Source: an uncultured Veillonella sp.
Lineage (GTDB): Bacteria > Bacillota > Negativicutes > Veillonellales > Veillonellaceae
Length of the DNA: 21,156 bases
Direction of reading: 5' to 3'
NCBI GenBank assembly: GCA_900757715.1
Contig: CAAEOZ010000076.1
Coordinates: forward strand, 1-21,156
Shown: positions 17,037 to 21,156 of the stretch, in pieces
How positions within the stretch are numbered: position 1 is the first letter of the stretch
How the letters are laid out: each line of letters starts with the position of its first letter
Notes under the pieces: model-generated
What the model saw: only the letters and a program-made list of their open reading frames with translations
The model's database searches: none
Told to the model about the DNA's origin: nothing
Position numbers and translations under genes: made by a program

Positions 17037-17861
17037 CTAGTACGAAAATAGCAATATATATACTAATGTAATAGGAGCTGCAAATAATAAGCTATCGAAG
17101 CGATCCAATACACCGCCATGACCTGGTAATAATGTACCAGAATCTTTTACATTACATAATCGTTTAATCTTTGATTCAAACAAATCACCTAAAGGTGCTA
17201 ATATACCGCTAATCATACCTACATGGATCCCCATCCACCAAGGAATACCAACGATATACGAAAATACTGCACCTGTAAAAATACAGCCGATAAAGCCACC
17301 AATAAAGCCTTCTAATGTTTTATTAGGACTAATGGATGGTACTATTTTACATTTCCCAAAGGCTCGACCTGAAAAGTACGCAAAGGTATCGCTAGCCCAA
17401 GTAGTAAACAATAATAACCAAAGTGTAATAGTTCCCCAGTTATATAGCTCAAAAGGCATTGATAAAGTCATGTATATAGAGTCATGACGAATCAAGAGCA
17501 ATGAAGTCATACCCATAGCAATATATAATAAACCAAATACACTAAAGGATACACTAGACATCGAGTACTTAGTTTCACCAAATGTACACAACATATAATT
17601 GGCAAATAAACTTAATACTAAAATAGCTATAGCTATAATATATTGATGACATGCAAGAGCAATCATTAGCAATAAAATGCTAATATAGCCCCATATAATG
17701 GATATCCGAACACGTTTAGCTTTACCAAGTATTACAAACTCACGCCACCCTAATAAAGCTAAAAGTGTAATTAGAACATCATATATAGGTCCGCCTAATG
17801 TAATGGCCCCTAAGGCAATAATAAAACCTATAACAGCGGTAATAACACGTGTTTTTAACAT
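17037..17861 (-). CDS. cdsA: Phosphatidate cytidylyltransferase
   Basis: CdsA activates phosphatidic acid with CTP to give CDP-diacylglycerol, the precursor of the anionic phospholipids and phosphatidylethanolamine. The 274-residue protein is strongly hydrophobic, with several predicted membrane segments. It carries the family's polar signatures: WASDTFAYFSGRAFGK (155-170), SPNKTLEGF (178-186), and the C-terminal stretch from GDLFESKIKR (225-234) through KDSGTLLPGHGGVLDRFDS (239-257), including the acidic metal-binding residues. GAGG is 8 bases before the ATG, and the uppS stop lies 3 bases upstream. The uppS-cdsA-dxr-rseP order is common in bacteria, which reinforces the call. Confidence 0.95.
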   Translation of the reverse strand: MLKTRVITAVIGFIIALGAITLGGPIYDVLITLLALLGWREFVILGKAKRVRISIIWGYISILLLMIALACHQYIIAIAILVLSLFANYMLCTFGETKYSMSSVSFSVFGLLYIAMGMTSLLLIRHDSIYMTLSMPFELYNWGTITLWLLLFTTWASDTFAYFSGRAFGKCKIVPSISPNKTLEGFIGGFIGCIFTGAVFSYIVGIPWWMGIHVGMISGILAPLGDLFESKIKRLCNVKDSGTLLPGHGGVLDRFDSLLFAAPITLVYILLFSY

Positions 17862-17864
17862 TTT

Positions 17865-18629
17865 TTATTCCTCATCACTTAAGCCACCAAATCGGCGTTC
17901 TCGTTTCTGATATGCCGCAACAGCTTCTAATAATGTTTCCTTAGTAAAATCTGGCCAATGTAAATCGGTAAACCAAAATTCAGCATAGGCTAGTTGCCAT
18001 AACAAAAAATTACTAATTCTAAAATCACTACTAGGACGAATTAATAAATCTACATCACTAAACTCTTTAGTGAATAATTGAGAACCTACATATTCTTCAG
18101 TAATATTGTTCATTGTAATAACGCCATCCGTAACGGATTTTGAAATGTCGCGGATAGTTCTAACTATTTCATCACGCCCACCATAGTTAATCGCTAACTG
18201 TAATGTAAGGCCTGTATTATTCTGAGTTAATAATTCTGCATCTTGAATGATTTTTTGTAGGTCTTCTGAAAGCCCCTCAATAAAACCAATAAATCGAATA
18301 CGTACATTATGTTCATGCATATACTTAACATTATTGTTTAAATATTCTTTTATGAGAGCCATAAGTAAAGAAACTTCCTGTTCAGGACGTTTCCAGTTCT
18401 CAGTAGAGAAACCATATACCGTAAGAGCTCTAATTCCAATTTCATCTGCAGCCATAACAATTTGCTTTAATACGTCTGCACCAGCACGATGCCCCATAGA
18501 GCGAGGCATTCCTCTCCGTTTAGCCCAACGTCCATTCCCATCCATAATAATAGCAACATGTTTTGGAATTACATTGCTATCAATGACAGGCGTATCAGAT
18601 TGGTTACGGTTAAATAATTTCTTTAGCAT
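17865..18629 (-). CDS. uppS: Undecaprenyl diphosphate synthase (cis-prenyltransferase)
   Basis: UppS extends farnesyl diphosphate with eight isopentenyl units in cis to make the lipid carrier for peptidoglycan and surface polysaccharides. The 254-residue protein has HVAIIMDGNGRWAKRRG (24-40) with the catalytic D30, GHRAG (46-50), FSTENW (74-79), NYGGRDEI (148-155) and RISNFLLWQLAYAEFWF (204-220), including E217. One segment is unusual: where the E. coli enzyme has RTGGE, this has RPSSD (198-202), replacing a conserved Glu by Asp and both glycines by serine. The flanking arginines (198, 204) remain, so the enzyme is probably active. The first 20 bases overlap the upstream 83-codon gene; GAGG lies 6 bases before the ATG. 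Confidence 0.95.
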   Translation of the reverse strand: MLKKLFNRNQSDTPVIDSNVIPKHVAIIMDGNGRWAKRRGMPRSMGHRAGADVLKQIVMAADEIGIRALTVYGFSTENWKRPEQEVSLLMALIKEYLNNNVKYMHEHNVRIRFIGFIEGLSEDLQKIIQDAELLTQNNTGLTLQLAINYGGRDEIVRTIRDISKSVTDGVITMNNITEEYVGSQLFTKEFSDVDLLIRPSSDFRISNFLLWQLAYAEFWFTDLHWPDFTKETLLEAVAAYQKRERRFGGLSDEE

Positions 18630-18861
18630 AGTCTACCTCGTCAGAATTTCCGAAGTCGCTGGCAATCATTGGTCTATATAGTAGTATATGTAAACACTCA
18701 TCAACCTTTGTAATACGTGCTACATAAAATCCTTCATCCGCAATTTCAAAAAAGCGATTAAAGGCTCCACCAATCATTACCTTAAAAGGAATATGGGCAG
18801 CCTGCAAACGAGACCTTGCAAGCTGCCATGGTATTCCAATAAGGCTATTAGAATCTAACAT
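18610..18861 (-). CDS. Small protein of unknown function between frr and uppS
   Basis: I do not recognise this 83-residue protein. It has no signal peptide or membrane segment. A helix-like N-terminus (IPWQLARSRLQAAHIPFKVM) leads to what look like alternating short strands (GGAFNRFFEI, EGFYVARITKV, CLHILLYRPM) and an acidic tail, so a small alpha/beta fold is likely. Evidence that it is translated is positional. Its ATG shares a base with the frr stop (TAATG), its frame is open across the whole frr-uppS gap, and its 3' end overlaps uppS by 20 bases, giving coupling on both sides. The usual frr-uppS pair is adjacent in many bacteria, so this is an insertion into a conserved cluster. Confidence 0.75.
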   Translation of the reverse strand: MLDSNSLIGIPWQLARSRLQAAHIPFKVMIGGAFNRFFEIADEGFYVARITKVDECLHILLYRPMIASDFGNSDEVDYAKEII

Positions 18862-19421
18862 TATACTTCTAATACGTCCTTCTCTTTTACTGCTTTTAAC
18901 TCATCGATTTGCTTAACCTTAGCATCGGTAAGTTTTTGGATTTGATCTAAACCGTCTTTAGCATCATCTTCAGTAATCGTTTTAGCTTTCTCTTCTTTTT
19001 TTAATGCTTCATTTACATCGCGACGAATGTTGCGTACTGCAACTTTTGCATCTTCAGCTTTTTTATGAACAACTTTAACAATTTCTTTACGACGTTCCTC
19101 AGTTAATTGAGGAATACTTAAGCGAATTTGTGCACCATCATTACCAGGGTTCAAACCTAAATCAGATTGTAAAATTGCTTTTTCAATAGCACCAATCATC
19201 GTTTTATCCCAAGGTGCAATCACAATCATACGAGGTTCAGGCACGGAAATATTAGCAACTTGATTAATGGGTGATGGACTTCCATAGTAATCAACCATTA
19301 CTTTATCAAGTAGTGCTACACTAGCACGGCCTGTACGAATAGATGCAAATTCATGTTTTAAAGCCTCAATAGACTTATTCATGCGTTCTTCTGCTTGTTG
19401 CAACAATTCTTTGATTTCCAT
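18861..19421 (-). CDS. frr: Ribosome recycling factor
   Basis: RRF works with EF-G to split the post-termination ribosome. The 186 residues match the family length. The three-helix-bundle domain carries the conserved RTGRAS (29-34). The hinge region YYGSPSPINQVANISVPEPR (45-64) leads into the small domain with IVIAPWDK (66-73), and NPGNDG is at 92-97. The C-terminal helix is Lys/Glu-rich as usual. The gene follows pyrH by 5 bases; the GAGGAG site lies at the end of pyrH, 10 bases before the ATG, slightly wide spacing. Its stop overlaps the start of the 83-residue gene. Confidence 0.97.
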   Translation of the reverse strand: MEIKELLQQAEERMNKSIEALKHEFASIRTGRASVALLDKVMVDYYGSPSPINQVANISVPEPRMIVIAPWDKTMIGAIEKAILQSDLGLNPGNDGAQIRLSIPQLTEERRKEIVKVVHKKAEDAKVAVRNIRRDVNEALKKEEKAKTITEDDAKDGLDQIQKLTDAKVKQIDELKAVKEKDVLEV

Positions 19422-19426
19422 ATGAA

Positions 19427-20152
19427 TTATTCTCCTCGAACTATAGTCCCGATTTCTTCACCTTTAGCGGCTTTTGTAATATTACCAGGAATGTCCATGC
19501 TAAATACAATAATAGGTATATTGTTATCTTTACATAAAGTCGTAGATGTAGCATCCATAACTTTCAATTCTTTTGTAATGATATCATTATATGTTAATTC
19601 ATCAAATTTAACGGCATTAGGATTCGTCTTAGGATCGGAATCATATACACCATCAGCAAATTTCTTTGCCATTAAAATAGCATCGGCTTCAATTTCAGCG
19701 GCCCGTAATGCAGCTGTTGTATCTGTAGAGAAGTAAGGTTTACCAAGACCAGCACCGAAAATGACGATACGTTTTTTTTCTAAATGCCGAATAGCGCGAC
19801 GACGAATATAAGGTTCTGCAATTTCTTGCATTTCAATAGCTGTTTGAACACGTGTATCTACACCAGCTTGCTCTAATGCATCTTGCAATGCTAAGGAGTT
19901 CATCACTGTTGCTAGCATCCCCATATAGTCAGCAGTAGCACGATCCATACCTTGATTGCTACCAGCTAAACCTCTCCATAGGTTGCCGCCACCAACAACA
20001 ATTGCGATTTCTAAATCAGTGGATTTTGCTAATGCAGCAATTTCTTTTGCAAATTCTTCAACAACGTCAGGATTAATACCAAAACCTTGTTCACCTGCTA
20101 ATGCTTCACCACTCAACTTTAAAACAATACGTCGAAAGTTTCTTTTTGCCAT
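19427..20152 (-). CDS. pyrH: UMP kinase
   Basis: PyrH phosphorylates UMP to UDP and is the bacterial-type hexameric kinase of the amino-acid-kinase fold. The 241-residue protein has VLKLSGEAL (10-18), the phosphate loop GGGNLWRG (54-61), DRATADYMGMLAT (70-82) and the nucleotide-site end DGVYDSDPKTNP (168-179). The segment usually reading GTGNP in the UMP-binding region is GLGKP here (135-139), with Leu and Lys in place of conserved Thr and Asn, while PYFSTDTTAA that follows is kept. GAGGAG lies 7 bases before the ATG. A perfect hairpin stands just upstream, so transcription arriving from tsf must pass it. It is followed by frr after 5 bases, the normal order. Confidence 0.96.
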   Translation of the reverse strand: MAKRNFRRIVLKLSGEALAGEQGFGINPDVVEEFAKEIAALAKSTDLEIAIVVGGGNLWRGLAGSNQGMDRATADYMGMLATVMNSLALQDALEQAGVDTRVQTAIEMQEIAEPYIRRRAIRHLEKKRIVIFGAGLGKPYFSTDTTAALRAAEIEADAILMAKKFADGVYDSDPKTNPNAVKFDELTYNDIITKELKVMDATSTTLCKDNNIPIIVFSMDIPGNITKAAKGEEIGTIVRGE

Positions 20153-20170
20153 ATTTTTACTCCTCTATTG

Positions 20171-20205
20171 CAAAATAAGAGAACACTGTACGGTGTTCTC
20201 TTATT
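20171..20205 (-). terminator. Perfect 13-bp hairpin between tsf and pyrH (terminator or attenuator)
   Basis: AATAAGAGAACAC (20174-20186) and GTGTTCTCTTATT (20193-20205) are perfect inverted repeats around a 6-base loop. On the minus strand the stem ends in TTATTTTG, a short T-tract, so at least partial termination after tsf is expected. The hairpin lies 9 bases past the tsf stop and about 20 bases before the pyrH ATG, leaving no room for a pyrH promoter behind it. Confidence 0.7.
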
Positions 20206-20214
20206 GTTTATTAA

Positions 20215-20895
20215 TTATTTACCAACAGATGCCATTACTTCTGCTACGAAGTCATCTTGGCGTTTTTCAATGCCTTCACCTAAACCATAGCGAACAAAAC
20301 GACGTACGTTGATGTTTTCACCGATTTTTGCAATACTTTCATTAATGATGTCTGTAACAGTTTTGTCGCCATCTTTAATGAATACTTGTTCTAATAGGCA
20401 ATTCTCTTTATAGAATTTTTCAATACGACCTGCAACCATTTTTTCTAAAACAGCTTCAGGTTTTGGTTTACGACCAGCTTTAACGTCTTCTTCAGCTTCT
20501 ACTTTAGCTTGTTCCAATAATACTTGTTTTTCGTGTTCAATTACTTCAGTAGGAACTTCTTCACGGTTCAAGTATGTAGGATTTACAGCTGCAATTTGCA
20601 TTGCGATGTCACGTGCTAAATTTTGGAAATCATCAGTTTTTGCAACAAAGTCAGTTTCGCAGTTAACTTCCACTAAAACACCGATACGACCACCAGCATG
20701 AATGTAGGATTGTACTACACCTTCAGCTGCAATACGACCTGCTTTTTTAGCTGCCGCAGCCAAACCTTTTTCACGAAGAAGGTCAACCGCTTTATCGATA
20801 TTACCGTCAGTCTCAACCAATGCTTTTTTAGCGTCCATCATACCTGCGCCAGTCATGTCGCGCAATTCTTTTACCAAAGCAGCAGTAATTGCCAT
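20215..20895 (-). CDS. tsf: Elongation factor Ts, short form
   Basis: EF-Ts is the nucleotide exchange factor of EF-Tu. The N-terminal UBA-like domain (1-50) has the conserved LVKELRDMTGAGMMDAKKAL. The core has the signature NCETDFVAKTDDF (78-90), whose TDFV (81-84) contacts the EF-Tu nucleotide site, and the C-terminal segment has NVRRFVRYGLGEGIE. At 226 residues it is shorter than the E. coli protein (283), lacking much of the second core subdomain and coiled-coil region. Short EF-Ts proteins are known in several lineages, and both ends are intact, so this is not a truncation. AGGAGG lies 9 bases before the ATG. A strong promoter and a palindrome lie in the 98-base gap to rpsB. Confidence 0.96.
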   Translation of the reverse strand: MAITAALVKELRDMTGAGMMDAKKALVETDGNIDKAVDLLREKGLAAAAKKAGRIAAEGVVQSYIHAGGRIGVLVEVNCETDFVAKTDDFQNLARDIAMQIAAVNPTYLNREEVPTEVIEHEKQVLLEQAKVEAEEDVKAGRKPKPEAVLEKMVAGRIEKFYKENCLLEQVFIKDGDKTVTDIINESIAKIGENINVRRFVRYGLGEGIEKRQDDFVAEVMASVGK

Positions 20896-20922
20896 TATTT
20901 TGTTCCTCCTAGTATTAATTAA

Positions 20923-20943
20923 GGTAAGGATATAGTCCTTACC
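20923..20943 (-). promoter_or_regulatory. Palindrome at the predicted tsf transcription start
   Basis: GGTAAGGA and TCCTTACC form a perfect 8-bp inverted repeat around a 5-base loop. The promoter at 20947-20975 would start transcription near 20940, inside the upstream arm. The palindrome could be a protein operator, or a 5'-terminal stem that protects the mRNA. In rpsB read-through transcripts it would be an ordinary hairpin; the sequence after it (TTAATTAATA) is too poor in T runs for a good terminator. Confidence 0.5.
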
Positions 20944-20946
20944 CCA

Positions 20947-20975
20947 ATTATATATGTTATAGATTTATCTTTCAA
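20947..20975 (-). promoter_or_regulatory. Near-consensus promoter upstream of tsf
   Basis: On the minus strand, TTGAAA (20975-20970) and TATAAT (20952-20947) are separated by exactly 17 bases: 5/6 and 6/6 matches to the housekeeping sigma consensus. The discriminator that follows, TGGGGT, is G-rich, a feature of promoters under stringent (ppGpp) control in other bacteria. This would allow tsf to be transcribed independently of rpsB. Confidence 0.7.
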
Positions 20976-20993
20976 ATGCTAATACGACAACGA

Positions 20994-21156
20994 TTAAGCT
21001 TTACCGTCGCGAACCATTTCTGCGGAATCAGCTACCATGTTATCTAATGCTTCTTCAAAGGATTCGCCTTGACGACCTTCAAGAACAGCGTCAGCCATTT
21101 TACCAGCCAACAATTTAACAGCGCGGATAGCGTCATCATTTGCTGGGATTGGGAAA
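20994..21156 (-). CDS. rpsB: 30S ribosomal protein S2, C-terminal part only
   Basis: The frame ending with TAA at 20994-20996 stays open to the window edge and encodes the last 53 residues of S2. It begins FPIPANDDAIRAVKLLAGKM, a highly conserved S2 segment, and continues with ADAVLEGRQGE, ending in VRDGKA. S2 belongs to the small ribosomal subunit. The upstream part lies outside the window. rpsB followed by tsf is an almost universal bacterial pair, which supports both calls. Confidence 0.95.
   Translation of the reverse strand, partial: FPIPANDDAIRAVKLLAGKMADAVLEGRQGESFEEALDNMVADSAEMVRDGKA

Noticed and set aside
18247..18681. A 144-codon open frame on the plus strand opposite uppS
   Set aside because: It lies wholly antisense to a well-conserved gene and its start, has cysteine-rich, motif-free composition, and is explained by codon use of the real gene.
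19956..20312. A 118-codon plus-strand open frame across the pyrH-tsf gap
   Set aside because: It runs antisense through two conserved genes and the terminator hairpin, and shows no protein-like pattern beyond a chance hydrophobic stretch.
20215..20895. EF-Ts as a truncated gene because it is shorter than the E. coli protein
   Set aside because: Both the N-terminal UBA-like domain and the C-terminal segment are intact and the frame is uninterrupted; short EF-Ts forms exist in other lineages.
1..21156. A defence system, prophage or CRISPR array
   Set aside because: No array of regularly spaced repeats, no integrase, transposase, nuclease cassette or phage gene is present; the genes are conserved housekeeping functions on one strand.

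Overview
The window is a gene-dense stretch (20 recognisable coding sequences, all on the minus strand) from a low-GC diderm Firmicute. The gene order, the AT-rich sequence and the protein sequences suggest a member of the Negativicutes, most likely Veillonella or a close relative. That assignment rests on overall protein character and synteny recalled from memory, not on a database search. No transposase, tRNA, rRNA or CRISPR array was found.

Reading in the direction of transcription (high to low coordinates), the first block runs from about 21156 to 11980. It holds the 3' end of rpsB, then tsf, pyrH, frr, an 83-residue gene of unknown function, uppS, cdsA, dxr, rseP, ispG and proS. It links translation factors (S2, EF-Ts, ribosome recycling factor, prolyl-tRNA synthetase) to nucleotide supply (UMP kinase), the MEP isoprenoid pathway (Dxr, IspG), the undecaprenyl carrier (UppS), phospholipid synthesis (CdsA) and site-2 membrane proteolysis (RseP). 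Two sequence signals subdivide it. A near-consensus promoter in front of tsf has a palindrome at its predicted start site. A perfect 13-bp terminator-like hairpin lies between tsf and pyrH. The block ends at a long hairpin just after proS.

The second block (about 11977 to 8771) is a three-gene unit with its own promoter: a PHP-domain phosphoesterase, a protein that joins a P-loop NTPase-like domain to an Asp23/Gls24-like domain, and miaB. It ends in an unusually long imperfect palindrome followed by a T-tract.

The third block (about 8742 to 121) starts from an extended -10 promoter. It contains an LCMT-family methyltransferase, mutS, mutL, an RsmJ-like methyltransferase, miaA and a methionine gamma-lyase-family PLP enzyme, mostly with overlapping stop and start codons. 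MiaA and MiaB act on the same tRNA position (A37), so mismatch repair here is flanked by the two steps of one tRNA modification. A terminator at 121-155 closes the unit.

The first ~110 bases are non-coding and rich in short hairpins. They look like the edge of a structured RNA or mobile element that continues outside the window. Most of the window is conserved housekeeping sequence. The points most worth a second look are the left-edge RNA-like element, the NTPase/Asp23 fusion, the tsf promoter-palindrome, the tsf-pyrH hairpin, the long palindrome after miaB, the 83-residue gene, and atypical residues in PyrH and UppS.
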